Shown here one piece after another: positions 8,963 through 19,100 of a stretch of 64,000 bases of DNA (the first letter of the stretch is position 1; each line of letters begins with the position of its first letter). Made by a program: the position numbers and the translations under genes. Below the pieces are notes generated by a model. The model ran no database searches and was not told the DNA's origin. It worked only from the letters and a program-made list of their open reading frames with translations. The stretch covers positions 1 to 64,000 of the forward strand of contig JAIQFS010000007.1 in assembly GCA_020073145.1 (NCBI GenBank). Reading direction: 5' to 3'. The DNA comes from Terriglobia bacterium (GTDB lineage: Bacteria > Acidobacteriota > Terriglobia > Bryobacterales > Bryobacteraceae).

Positions 8963-10506
8963 ACAAGTACGCACACGCTACGTTGCGCCTCGTAGCCAGC
9001 GCTGGGTTCCTCGCCGCCGTGGCCGCTCAAAGCGCCGATCTGCCCAACCTGCTGCGTCCGCCAGCAGACGCCTGGCTCACCTACCATGGCGAGTACGACG
9101 GCCAGCGCCATAGCAAGCTGACCGAAATCAAGCCGGAAAATGTCGGAAGGCTCGAACAGGCCTGGCGCTTCGAGACCGGTCAGAACCAGGCGATCAAGGC
9201 CTCGCCGATCCTGGTGGACGGCATCCTCTATCTCACGACTCCGGACAATCTCTGGGCCATTGACGCGCGCACCGGGAAACAGCTGTGGCATTACCGGCAC
9301 CCTCTCAACAACGCATTTCACATCGGCCACCGCGGCGCCGCTGTATACCAGGACACCGTCTATCTCACCACGCCGGATTGTCATTTGATCGCTTTCAATC
9401 GGCTCGACGGCACCGTGAAGTGGGACGTTGTCATTGCCAATTCAGACAAAGGATACTGGTCTTCGAACGCTCCTCTTATCGTGGGAAATCACGTCCTGGT
9501 CGGCGTTTCCGGAGATTTTGATAACGTGCCGGGACAACTCAAATCCATTGATGCCGACAGCGGCAAGACCCAGTGGATCTTCTACAGCACACCTCCCGCG
9601 GGAACGAAGGATTCGGCCAGCGGCGGAGCGACTGGCGGCCAAATGTGGACCACGGGCACATACGACCCCGAACTGAATCTGGTTTTCGTAGGCACCGGCA
9701 ATCCGACGCCCGTTCTGAACGGCGCCGCGCGGCCCGGTGACAACCCTTGGACGTGCAGCATCGTGGCGTTAAATCCCGATACGGGCAAGTTGGTGTGGGG
9801 CTTCCAGGTGTCGCCGCACGATACGCACGACTGGGACGCCAATGAGGTCCCCGTCCTGGCGGACGCCGTGTTCAGCGGAGAGACGCGTAAACTGCTCATG
9901 CAGGCGTCGCGCAACGGCTACTTTTTCGTGCTCGACCGAACCAACGGCAAAAGCCTGCTGACCGCCCCATTCGCGACCGTGAACTGGGCCAAAGGAATCG
10001 ATTCTCTGGGGCGCCCCATTCCCGATCCCGCCAAAGTGCCTGCCCGGGACGGCGTCCTAGTCGCGCCGAATGAGGCCGGCGCTACGAACTTCCGCCCTCC
10101 CAGCTTCGACCCAAAGACCGGGTTTCTGATTGTGAGTGCGCAGGACGGTTACGGGATTTACTTCTTCAAGCCGGAGCACGGCGGTTATGGCTGGGCGGGG
10201 GCCGATTATAACCTCGCCGGGAAGTCGTACCTGCGCGCCATAGACTACAGAACCGGCAAGATCGCTTGGGAGCATGCGCTTGGCGACGGGGCCGGCACCG
10301 CGGGCGTGCTGACTACCGAATCCGGCCTGACGATCAGCGGGGATAATCGCGTCAACGTGATGGCCCTGCGGACCAGCGATGGGGCCACTCTGTGGCACCA
10401 GGCCATTGGCAAGGTACAAAATGCGCCGATCACTTATCAGCTCGGGGGGAAACAGGTTCTCATCGTGGCCGGCGGCGAGTCGCTTTACGCGTTCACGCTC
10501 CCGTAA
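8959..10506 (+). CDS. Periplasmic PQQ-dependent dehydrogenase (beta-propeller)
   Basis: 515 residues with a signal peptide and then an eight-blade PQQ propeller. Blade motifs are clear: NVGRLEQAWRFETG, IDARTGKQLWHYRHP, ALNPDTGKLVWGF and DYRTGKIAWEHALG. GGATGGQMW and HDTHDWDANE lie where the cofactor and catalytic Asp region of quinoprotein alcohol dehydrogenases occur. The start is GTG 8959, overlapping the cytochrome stop (GTGA), so the two are translationally coupled. The family oxidises alcohols or sugars with PQQ and passes electrons to cytochrome c. The substrate is unknown. No PQQ biosynthesis gene is in the window. Confidence 0.8.
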   Translation: MNKYAHATLRLVASAGFLAAVAAQSADLPNLLRPPADAWLTYHGEYDGQRHSKLTEIKPENVGRLEQAWRFETGQNQAIKASPILVDGILYLTTPDNLWAIDARTGKQLWHYRHPLNNAFHIGHRGAAVYQDTVYLTTPDCHLIAFNRLDGTVKWDVVIANSDKGYWSSNAPLIVGNHVLVGVSGDFDNVPGQLKSIDADSGKTQWIFYSTPPAGTKDSASGGATGGQMWTTGTYDPELNLVFVGTGNPTPVLNGAARPGDNPWTCSIVALNPDTGKLVWGFQVSPHDTHDWDANEVPVLADAVFSGETRKLLMQASRNGYFFVLDRTNGKSLLTAPFATVNWAKGIDSLGRPIPDPAKVPARDGVLVAPNEAGATNFRPPSFDPKTGFLIVSAQDGYGIYFFKPEHGGYGWAGADYNLAGKSYLRAIDYRTGKIAWEHALGDGAGTAGVLTTESGLTISGDNRVNVMALRTSDGATLWHQAIGKVQNAPITYQLGGKQVLIVAGGESLYAFTLP

Positions 10507-10525
10507 ACTGGGTGGAAGAGGGGTT

Positions 10526-11473
10526 ATGACCAAAGCATTGTGGTTGATAGCCGCGGTACTCTCCGCCGCTTGCGTGTGCTCCGCCGCGGGACCGATCCCG
10601 GTGATGCTCCTCGACGGCGAAAGCGCCGGGACCTATCATAAATGGGCTCTCATCACGCCCGTGCTCAAGAAGCAGTTGGAAGAAACGGGGTTGTTCCGGG
10701 TCGACGTGGTCACCGCGCCCCCCGCTGGCGGCGATTACAATTCCTTCAAGCCCGCTTTCCGCAAATATGCGGTTGTCGTGTGGAACTACGACGCGCCGGA
10801 TGAGCGGTGGCCGGCGGATCTGAAGGCCTCATTTGAGCAATACGTTCGGGAAGGCGGAGGCTTGGTCAGCGTCCATGCCGCCGACAACGCTTTTCCCAAT
10901 TGGACTGCGTTCAACGAGATGATCGGCTTGGGAGGCTGGCGCGCCCGGACCCAACAGCAGGGGCCTTACTGGTATTACAAAGATGGAAAGCTGGCGCCGG
11001 ATCCGGCTCCGGGACCAGCCGGCAGCCATGGTCGGCGCACACCGTATCAGGTGACTGTTCGGGCCGGCCACCCTATCACCAATGGACTGCCCCAGCAGTG
11101 GATGCATCAGGGAGATGAGCTGTACGCGCGGTTGCGCGGACCTGGGAAAAACGTGACTGTACTCGCTACGGCATATTCCGACCCAGTCAACAACGGCTCT
11201 GGCCACGATGAGCCGGTGCTCATGGCAATCAGCTACGGCCGCGGGCGTGTCTTTCATACGACGATGGGACACGACATCAACGCTCTCAGCTCGGTCGATT
11301 TCGTCGCCACGTTTCAGCGCGGCACCGAATGGGCAGCAACGGGCGAAGTGACACAAAAAGTTCCGACGAGTTTTCCCACCGCCAACACCGTAAGCTATCG
11401 GACCGATTTTGCCGCCATGGATCCGGGCTACCGGAACGGGTTGAATCCCTTGGACGCAGCGCCACGGCAGTAG
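10526..11473 (+). CDS. ThuA-like (trehalose-utilisation) domain protein, secreted
   Basis: 315 residues. A signal peptide (ALWLIAAVLSAACVCSA) precedes a glutamine-amidotransferase-like fold: VMLLDGESAGTYHKW, VVVWNYDAPDERWP, GGGLVSVHAADNAF, HPITNGLPQQWMHQGDELY, and YGRGRVFHTTMGHD. Proteins with this fold are frequent next to sugar and PQQ dehydrogenases; catalytic activity is undefined. ATG 10526 follows GGAAGAGGGG. It is the last gene of the 6984-11473 operon. A 29-base segment of this gene (10607-10635) is repeated exactly at 16141-16169, where a ThuA gene has apparently decayed. Confidence 0.75.
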   Translation: MTKALWLIAAVLSAACVCSAAGPIPVMLLDGESAGTYHKWALITPVLKKQLEETGLFRVDVVTAPPAGGDYNSFKPAFRKYAVVVWNYDAPDERWPADLKASFEQYVREGGGLVSVHAADNAFPNWTAFNEMIGLGGWRARTQQQGPYWYYKDGKLAPDPAPGPAGSHGRRTPYQVTVRAGHPITNGLPQQWMHQGDELYARLRGPGKNVTVLATAYSDPVNNGSGHDEPVLMAISYGRGRVFHTTMGHDINALSSVDFVATFQRGTEWAATGEVTQKVPTSFPTANTVSYRTDFAAMDPGYRNGLNPLDAAPRQ

Positions 11474-11941
11474 TGCCGTGATTCCCGCGTTTTTGACCGA
11501 TTCGGGTTCGGTCCAGCGCGCCCGCTACCACCACAGACCTCAGTTCCCACACGCAATACTGTCCAGGACGGCTTAACCGATTCTTGACGGAGCGCTGGGT
11601 TCCGAATACAGAAATGATGCCATAGCCAGTCATGCCGTGGGGGCAGCGACTCTTGCCGAAAGTCCCACGGTCGAGAACCGTAAAGACACGAAGGGCTGGC
11701 TCGTTGGTCGTTCCGTTGCGGGACCACGGCTGCCACCCCGCATGTCACGAGGAGAATCCGAGCGGAGCGCGTGGCGAATTCCAGAGTCATGGGCCATGCG
11801 TTCTATCTGACTGACGTTTATGGACCGCGCCTGATCGGTCGTCAAAGACGACCGAGGCTCCTCTTTTTATGGACCCGACAGAACGAAAAAGGCAACTGAG
11901 CCCGAACAAAGACAGATCCGCCACCCAGCGTATTCCATCGG
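11474..11941. other. Intergenic stretch without a supported gene
   Basis: About 470 bases after the ThuA gene. I see only short open frames and a possible terminator near 11835-11868. The stretch ends at the hydrolase remnant. Confidence 0.4.
11835..11868 (+). terminator. Possible rho-independent terminator
   Basis: A 9-base stem (TCGGTCGTC with GACGACCGA, AAA loop, 11835-11855) is followed after seven bases by a run of five T (11864-11868). The gap before the T-run and the 360-base distance from the ThuA stop lower confidence. Confidence 0.35.
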
Positions 11942-12012
11942 CTACTTGATCCCTGTCTTCTCAACGTGCCATTTCGAGTCCTGGCAAAGGCCGCAATTCG
12001 CCCCGAGGAAGA
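11942..12012 (-). pseudogene. C-terminal remnant of a GHSCGG-type alpha/beta hydrolase
   Basis: On the minus strand the last 24 codons read VFLGANCGLCQDSKWHVEKTGIK and stop. They are nearly identical to the end of the intact hydrolase at 36575-37480 and similar to the end of the one at 57396. An in-frame TGA lies just upstream, and nothing of the remaining hydrolase is present. This is a leftover of a third copy of that gene. Confidence 0.7.
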
Positions 12013-12069
12013 CTTGTCAAAACCGAGCCAAGCGGCCCAGACACGCGCAAGCCGACCAGAGCGGCTCGA

Positions 12070-13086
12070 TCATGGGCGTCCCTCTCCGATTGCGAGCCAT
12101 GACTTCGCGCATTCCTGGACCACAGTGAGGTACTTCCGGACCTCCGGCCTTCCGACCACCCACGGATTCAGGTCGCCCGGTTTCCGCGCTTTGGTCTGCT
12201 CCAATCTTGCGAGCGCATCGTTATATTCGGTGTGATTGCCGATGATCACATCGGCGCCGGCGCCGTCCGCGATATCCAGTAGGCGGCCCGCGTTCAAGAT
12301 GTAGGACTGGAGCATTTCCTTCGACGTGTTTTTGCTCAGAGCAGTCCCGCCCCACTCCATCGCCAGGTGAGATACACCGTGGTCCTTCACTGGAACGAGG
12401 AAGGAAAGAGTGCCGCCGGTGTGACCGGGAGTGATGTAGATCGTGATTGTCGTATCGCCCAGCGTCAGCTTCTGTCCGTCCTTAGCGTCCATATCATGGC
12501 TGTATGGATTGGCTTGCCGCGCGGCCAGTTCCCAGTCTTTGGGCGCCAGAATGACGTGGGGGTGGTAAGTATCCTGCAGAAATTTGACCGCGCCATCGTG
12601 ATCGCCGTGCGCATGACTGATTACGATGTATTTAATATCAGCCGGATCGAGGCCCAGCTTCTTCATGCCGTCCACGATTTCGTCCTGGGCGGCGTAGCCG
12701 AAAAGGGTGTCGATCAGAATGATCCCGGCCGAAGTCTTTACTGCCCAGGCGCTGTTGACCTTTGTGGTGAGCATATACAAGTTGTCAAAAACCTGCCCAC
12801 CTTCGGCATACCAGTTCTCGCGCGGCGGGGTTGCGCCGCGTCCGGCGTTACCACCGGGGCGCCCAGAGCCCCGGGCTTCCGCGCCTCGGGCCGGACCATC
12901 GCCCGGCGGGTTAGCGGCCGGTTCGGGAAATATGGAAGCAGGGCAGGCGAGGCGGGCGGCTCCAGTGTTATTGGAGTTCAGTAACGCAGTCGCCGCAGCC
13001 TTGTGAGCGGTGCCAGTATCGGTTGACCTACCAAGAGCCATGACGCTTAGGAAAGCGGAGAGCGGGATCATACGAGCAAGCTGCAT
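12070..13086 (-). CDS. Secreted metallo-beta-lactamase-fold hydrolase
   Basis: 338 residues. A signal segment is followed by a long proline/glycine linker and a metallo-beta-lactamase fold: the zinc motif HAHGDH at about residues 158-163, PGHTGGTL as the next histidine, and GNHTEYND near the end. The arrangement resembles subclass-B3-like enzymes. Substrate is unknown, and acidobacterial homologues are often misannotated as lactamases. ATG 13086 is the best start for a signal peptide, though no clear ribosome site is seen. The next gene upstream on the strand (13139-13759) is 53 bases away and probably in the same operon. Confidence 0.75.
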   Translation of the reverse strand: MQLARMIPLSAFLSVMALGRSTDTGTAHKAAATALLNSNNTGAARLACPASIFPEPAANPPGDGPARGAEARGSGRPGGNAGRGATPPRENWYAEGGQVFDNLYMLTTKVNSAWAVKTSAGIILIDTLFGYAAQDEIVDGMKKLGLDPADIKYIVISHAHGDHDGAVKFLQDTYHPHVILAPKDWELAARQANPYSHDMDAKDGQKLTLGDTTITIYITPGHTGGTLSFLVPVKDHGVSHLAMEWGGTALSKNTSKEMLQSYILNAGRLLDIADGAGADVIIGNHTEYNDALARLEQTKARKPGDLNPWVVGRPEVRKYLTVVQECAKSWLAIGEGRP

Positions 13087-13138
13087 GGTTTGGTAGTCTA
13101 TCGCATATCGAGAGCCGTGCGCATGGCCTCTGCTGAAG

Positions 13139-13759
13139 CTATTTCGAACCACCGGTCAGCGGCAGTGATCCGTCCGGGTTGCGTTGATCCACGGCGCGCA
13201 GAGCCACGGCGGCCATTGCGTAGTCGCCCATGATCCACGCGGCTTCTGCCATACCTCTCTGGCCGAACGTCTTCACAATCTCGGCGTACAGTTCTGAGCT
13301 GACTCTGTGTTCGCGAAACAGCGCCCGCCCGAACTGAATCATCAGCGCCTCTTTAGGGGGGAGATCCTTCAGTTCACGGTTGAATTGTATTGCCTGGATC
13401 GTTTTCTCAGAAATGCCGACGCGCCTGGCGGTGGCGGCGTGGCCTGTCCATTCGAAGTCTTCGTCAAATTCGCGCGCGGCAACTAGCGCACAGACTTCAA
13501 ACATCTGCGAACCGAGCACAGTCGATCGGAGACGCGAGTTGAGTGTCCGGATCGACTCGGCAACCGGGGGGCTGTACAGCGAAACCCGCCCAGGTGCCGT
13601 GTTGGCGACGTCATCAAACACCTTCTTATCCTCGTCGCTTAGCTGGTCCCGCTGAATTAATGGCAGGCGCGAATTAGATTGCGGATCGATATCAGGTGGT
13701 AGTTTCGGACTTTGTCCGAATATTGATGCGGCGAAACAAATAAGGGCCAGAGTTCGCAT
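13139..13759 (-). CDS. Secreted carboxymuconolactone-decarboxylase-like protein
   Basis: 206 residues with a signal peptide (MRTLALICFAASIFGQ). It carries an AhpD/CMD-like helical fold: EVCALVAAREFDEDFEWTGHAATARRVGIS around residues 85-115, and SSELYAEIVKTFGQRGMAEAAWIMGDY. The paired cysteines of AhpD (CxxC) are absent, so peroxidase activity is unlikely; it belongs instead to the group of non-thiol CMD proteins. Its role beside the lactamase-fold protein is unknown. ATG 13759 gives a good signal peptide; GTG 13768 is an alternative. Confidence 0.65.
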   Translation of the reverse strand: MRTLALICFAASIFGQSPKLPPDIDPQSNSRLPLIQRDQLSDEDKKVFDDVANTAPGRVSLYSPPVAESIRTLNSRLRSTVLGSQMFEVCALVAAREFDEDFEWTGHAATARRVGISEKTIQAIQFNRELKDLPPKEALMIQFGRALFREHRVSSELYAEIVKTFGQRGMAEAAWIMGDYAMAAVALRAVDQRNPDGSLPLTGGSK

Positions 13760-13908
13760 GAAGCGCACTATATCAGACAGGCCATGGCCGCGGGCCGGTG
13801 GTACTGTATTAGACGACTTCTGAGAGGCTTCGGAAGAATCCCGTTAAGCCGGGCGGTGACAGCGGAGCGCCGCAACGGCAAAATGGCACACGAGGCAAGA
13901 GTGACTAC

Positions 13909-16053
13909 ATGTCAATGAACCGACGTGAACTTCTAATGGCATCGGTGGCAGGAGCCGCCACATGGAATGGGCAGAAGGCGTTCGCGGCTTCTCCGGCTAA
14001 CATTCAGGCCGCGATCGACGCGTCCAGGGTTGGCGCGCCGATCAATCCCATGATTTTCGGCGGCTACATGGAACCGGCCACGACGAGAGTTTGGGCCGAA
14101 ATGCTGACCGATAGGAAGTTTTTGAGCCCGATTGCCGAAGCACCGGCGGCTGCGCCCGCAAATCCGGTCACGCGGCGCTTTGCAGGCGAGCCGTTCCGAC
14201 CTGTTGGACCCGCCGGGACGGTCGAGATGGACAGTGCGAAGGCGTTTGTCGGCACGCACAGCCCGCGTGTCAAGCTCGCCGGGTCCGAACCTCGCGGCAT
14301 CCAGCAGTCCGGATTGCGTCTGCACAAGGGGAAGTCGTATGTGGGCCGCGTGTGGCTTGCCGGCGATCCCGGCGCCAAAATCACGGTCCGGCAAGTCTGG
14401 GGGGCCGGCGCGAACGAGTCGCAAACCATCGCCGTTGGGCCGCTAACGAGTGCATACCAGAAATTTCCGCTGAAGTTCACAGCGCCAGCCGACTCAGCAA
14501 ATGCGCGACTGGAGATTGTGGGCACGGGCAGCGGCACGTTCCACATCGGGGCCGCATCGCTCATGCCAGCCGACAATATGCAGGGGTTTCATGCCGGGCA
14601 GATTCAGGCTTTTCGGGATGCCGGCTTCAAAATGGCCAAGTGGCCCGGAGGCAACTTCGTCTCTGGCTACGACTTCCGCGACGGTCTTGGCGATGTCGAT
14701 AAGCGCGCGCCGAAAGCCCAGCTTATGTGGGGTGGGAGGGCCGAATCCAACGATGTCGGCCTTCACGAATATGTAGCCTTCTGCCGGCTGCTGGGAGCGG
14801 AGCCCGATCTCACGATCAACAGCGGCTTCGGAGATGCGAACAGCGCAGCCGAGCAGGTGGAGTACTGCAACGGCTCGGTTAAGACTCGTATGGGAAGGTT
14901 GCGGGCGCAGAACGGCAGTCCCGAGCCATTCCACATTCGCTACTGGACAATCGGCAATGAAATGTATGGTCCCTGGCAGTACGGCCGGATGTCGTTGAAC
15001 CAGTACTGGGCGAAGCACAACTCAATCGTCGAAGCCATGAAGAAGGTGGACCCTACGATCAAAGTGGTCCTGTCCGGGGCAACCATCTGTGAAAGATCGA
15101 TTGGCGGCGCCGAGAAAAAGGGAAATTTCTTCCCGAGCGAGTGGGAGCCGCCTATACCCGAGAGGCTGCCCTGGGAGCTTTGGGGCCACGAGGACTGGAC
15201 CGGATTGCTGCTCACCAACTGCGAGGGCAACGTCGATTTCGTTTCCGAGCATACGTACTCGTATCCGCGCCTGGCATATGACGCGCAGAAGCAGTCCTTT
15301 GCTAATGTCGAGGATCCGTTGCCAACCCAGGCGCGCAGGACCTCCAATCGTGTCGGCGAAGCGTTGGAAGTGTGGGCGAAGTATGTCGAAAAGCTGCCGT
15401 GGTTGAAAGAGAAGAACGTCAAGTTCATTTTCGACGAGTGGGGCTGCCGCCATCGACAGATGGGCGGCGCCTACCAGCCGCCCGGCATGCTGACGCCGCT
15501 CTGTTACGCGCTCTTTCTGAACGAGGTGTTCCGTAATTCCGATATGGTGGAAGCCAGTTGCGCGACCGGAGGTCTGGGCACAGTACTGGTTGACAATACC
15601 GGCGAGGTTACGGGATTCTCCGCGGAGGGACTGGTGATGAAGCTCTTGGCCAACCATTTTGCTGGCGCCCTGCCGGTCACGGTGGGAGGAACCTCGCCTC
15701 AGCAGGCTGTGCCCGGCACTCCGTGGGTGGACATTCCTAAAGTCCCCATCGGAAGTCCCACGTATCCCCTCGATGTGACCGCAGCCCTCTCCAGCGACCG
15801 CAAGAAACTCATTTTCTCCGTCGTCAACCCGACGGAAGAGAAACAGGAGTTAGCGCCAAGAGTTACGGGGGTCAAGCTGCGTGGCCCTGGCAAGCTGTTC
15901 CAGATCGCTCCGCCCAGCCTGACTTCGGCGAATTTACCGGGGCAAAAGCCAGCCGTCGAAATCGTGGAACACCCGCAAACGTCGTTTCCGGAGACGCTGC
16001 AAATTCCGCCCGTGAGCATCGGCGTATACGAGTTTGAGATAGAGAGCGCGTAA
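13909..16053 (+). CDS. Exported GH51-type alpha-L-arabinofuranosidase
   Basis: 714 residues. RRELLMASVAGAATW near the N-terminus resembles a Tat-type signal. A carbohydrate-binding-like beta domain (about residues 80-210) comes before the TIM barrel. The acid/base glutamate is E351 in WTIGNEMYG, the nucleophile is E510 in FDEWG. A beta-sandwich follows after about residue 610. These residues match the GH51 clan GH-A pattern. The enzyme releases L-arabinose from arabinan or arabinoxylan, which often carry feruloyl esters, fitting the esterases elsewhere in this window. Start ATG 13909 follows GGCAAGAGTGAC. Confidence 0.75.
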   Translation: MSMNRRELLMASVAGAATWNGQKAFAASPANIQAAIDASRVGAPINPMIFGGYMEPATTRVWAEMLTDRKFLSPIAEAPAAAPANPVTRRFAGEPFRPVGPAGTVEMDSAKAFVGTHSPRVKLAGSEPRGIQQSGLRLHKGKSYVGRVWLAGDPGAKITVRQVWGAGANESQTIAVGPLTSAYQKFPLKFTAPADSANARLEIVGTGSGTFHIGAASLMPADNMQGFHAGQIQAFRDAGFKMAKWPGGNFVSGYDFRDGLGDVDKRAPKAQLMWGGRAESNDVGLHEYVAFCRLLGAEPDLTINSGFGDANSAAEQVEYCNGSVKTRMGRLRAQNGSPEPFHIRYWTIGNEMYGPWQYGRMSLNQYWAKHNSIVEAMKKVDPTIKVVLSGATICERSIGGAEKKGNFFPSEWEPPIPERLPWELWGHEDWTGLLLTNCEGNVDFVSEHTYSYPRLAYDAQKQSFANVEDPLPTQARRTSNRVGEALEVWAKYVEKLPWLKEKNVKFIFDEWGCRHRQMGGAYQPPGMLTPLCYALFLNEVFRNSDMVEASCATGGLGTVLVDNTGEVTGFSAEGLVMKLLANHFAGALPVTVGGTSPQQAVPGTPWVDIPKVPIGSPTYPLDVTAALSSDRKKLIFSVVNPTEEKQELAPRVTGVKLRGPGKLFQIAPPSLTSANLPGQKPAVEIVEHPQTSFPETLQIPPVSIGVYEFEIESA

Positions 16054-16140
16054 CTGCTAAGCGCCTTTAGGACGTTCTGAGGCGCTAGTTGCGAAGGGGC
16101 ACTCTTCGACGCAGCTCGTGGAAGAAAGTCATCATAAAGA

Positions 16141-16169
16141 CTCCTCGACGGCGAAAGCGCCGGGACCTA
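16141..16169. repeat. 29-base exact repeat of the ThuA gene start
   Basis: The 29 bases 16141-16169 are identical to 10607-10635, which encode the LLDGESAGT motif of the ThuA-like protein. No other part of that gene is recognisable on either side. It is a short remnant or a recombination footprint between the GH51 gene and the TonB receptor. Confidence 0.65.
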
Positions 16170-16186
16170 CCCAGGCATTCCCGAGT

Positions 16187-19100
16187 TCAAAACATCACTT
16201 TGAAGGCGAACTGCATAATTCTTCCGCCTGTGCCTGTACTGATCCCGGTGCCGGCGCCGGTGGTCGGCTGATCGCCGGTGATCTGCCCGTATGTGCCGCT
16301 CAGGGTCGCGTTGGGGAGTCCAAGCCGAACCGAATTGGTGACGTTGAAAGCTTCGGCGCGGAATTGCAGGCGAACGCCTTCGCGCAGTGGAAATTCGCGG
16401 GTGACGGCTTGATCCCATTCCCAGAAATCCGGACCGCGCAGCGTACCGACACCCATGTTCCCGTACGTTCCGATCGCGGGAGTGGCGACTGCCGCGGGGT
16501 TTAAATAGCTGACGCAAGGCGCGGGTGAGCAGGACTGGCCCTGGTTGGGCGCGTAAACGTTGGGAAGCACCTGGTCCGGCCGCTGCGGCACGGGATTGTT
16601 GCCGGCCGAGGCGAACCCGTTTAGCGCATTGTCGAGACTCGAATTGAGCGACGCCGTGATCGGCGCGCCGGTGCGGAACGTGTAGATGGTCGAGAAGCTC
16701 CAGTTACTCGCGATCCGGCGCGCCCAAGCCCGCGCGAAACGAGGGGTTCTGGCCTGAATGATGAGATTGACGATGTGGCGGATGTCTTCGGAGTTGCCGT
16801 TGCAGTCTCCCATATCCAGATGGCGGTTCTGCGGTCCGTTATTCTGGTAGGGCTGATGGGGATAGACTGCGCCGAGGTTCGAAATGTTGGTGGCGGGCAG
16901 GCCGATGCAGTGCGACCAGGTCCAGTTGGCCGAAACATCCACGTTGTCGGTCGCGCGCCAGCGGGCATTCGACAGCAGGCCATCATAATGCTGCGTTCCC
17001 CCCGAATCGAGACTGGTAATCGAGCCGTAATCATTTACATTCGGAGCCGTTGGATTGGTGATTTCCAGCAGGCGCCGGAAATTCTCGGCGCTCCCGCCAC
17101 AATTGGCCTGCAGACCAGCACATTGACCGAACTGCGCCGCCGACGCCGGACTGGCAATCACGGGTTTACCTGGAAGCCAGATGGCCGGATTGAGGTCTAC
17201 GTTGTCCCATAGGTGGGCAATCGCCGAACCCACATATGTAGCGGAGAGGAAAAGCCGCGAGCTGGCCTGGTGCTGGATCCCGAAATTCCAGGTATACTGC
17301 GCCGGAGTCTTCAGATTCGGGTCGACGGGAAGAAATCCCTGATACAGATACTGGCTGGGAAACACCGGGTTGCGCGAATTGTAACTGTAGGGGAAAGGGT
17401 TTCCTCCTGGATTGTTCGCGTAAGGGTTGTCCAGCGAGAGAGATCCGGGTCCGGCAAAATTCTGAATCACGGTCAGCCGGAAGGGGGAAACTGACGAAGT
17501 GTTCTCGTGGATGTCCATACGGATCGTGTCATAGGCAATTCCCGCGCCGGCCCGGATTACGGTTTTCCCGGCGCCCGTAGGATCCCAGGCGATGCCAATG
17601 CGCGGTTCGACGTGGCCCAGCTGATTATTCATGCCGGATTTGCCGTTAACACCCTGGTCGCCCACGTACAGCAGTCCGGGAGGCGCCGTCGGCACCACCG
17701 TGCTGCGCACGTTTGCATAGAAGTTGCTGAGGCTAAAGTTGTATGTGTCTCCGTTGCGGAATGACATGGGGAGGAAAGGATTCCATCGCAACCCGTAGGA
17801 GATGCTCAGCCTGCGAGTTACCTTCCAGTTATCCGACGCGTACATCCCCACCAGGTTCTGCGTCACGTTGTCCGGATTGGGATTCGACTGGTGAAGGTTC
17901 ACCACATTTCCGGTCAGGAAATCGATCAGCGGCGAACCGAATATGCCAGCGAAGATGAAGAGCCCCTGCGAGAAGGCATAAGACTGGGCGTTCAGCAGCG
18001 ATCGCGTAATCCCGCCGCCAAACGCGAACTGGTGCGATCCGCGCACCAGAGTCAGGTCATCGTTGAATCCGAAATTGGTGATCGTGTCGCTGCCCGCGGC
18101 GAAGTTGGCGGGAAAATCCGTATTGAAGCCTACTCCTGCCATGAGGATGGGCACGAACCCGTAGTAGCTGTAGAAATTCATGCCGACGTTCTGAGGTGTG
18201 AAGGGCACGGCGGCGGGCGTCCGGGCTCCCACTCTGGTACCGGAGAAATGAACCGAGTTCACGGTTGTCGAGTTGATCAACCAGGTTTCACCGAGGGCCA
18301 GCGCCTGCGCCTGATCGTCCTGCCCCACCTGGTTGGTTGCGAGCACGTTGTGCGTGATGTCGTAAGGGAGTTCGGTATCGATCCGCGTGATGAGATACCG
18401 CGCAAAAAGATTGTGTTTCGGGCTGAGCTGATAGTCGATTCGGAGGGGCGCCTGAAGCTGGTTCTGATGAACCGGCGTTCCGTAGAGTACGTGCCCGCAT
18501 GGATTGGTGGTCTGCGGCAGATAAGCTGCGATTTTGAGCGCGGCAGGACTCAGAGCGAAAGGCCCCGAAAAGTGGCTCAGCACTGCCGGTGATACCGCCA
18601 CCCCGGCAGCACCGGGGCATCCCGCGGCGATGAATTGCGAGAAATCGCCTTTCAGTTCGGCAGCGGTGGGGACATACGCGCTTCCGTTCACCAGGTTCTG
18701 CCGGATGGTTGTTCCCTGGTAGCCGAGAAAGAAGAATAGCTTGTCGCGAATGATCCGGCCGCCCAGTACGCCGCCGAACTGATTGCGCTTGAGACCGTCG
18801 CTGCCGGCAGCGAAAAAGTCTCTGGCATTCAGATCGGAGTTGCGGAAAAACTCGAACAAGTCACCGTGAAAGGCATTGGTGCCCGACCGGGTGACCGCGT
18901 CAACGCTCGCCCCCGAATGGCCGCCGCTGGATGCCTCCTGTGCTCCTGTAGAAAGGCGGAACTCCTGCAGCGAGTCCGGGAATGGAAGCGGCATGCTGGT
19001 TCCCACAAAGGTGTCCACGTGAGGAGCGCCATCCAGGTTGTACTGCACGCTCCAGCTCATACCGCCGGCGACGGCAATGCTCGGGCCCGTATTCATTGTG

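Noticed and set aside
16060-16086. Stem AGCGCCT / AGGCGCT after the GH51 gene as a terminator
   Set aside because: The loop is long (13 bases) and no T-run follows, so a terminator call is not supported.
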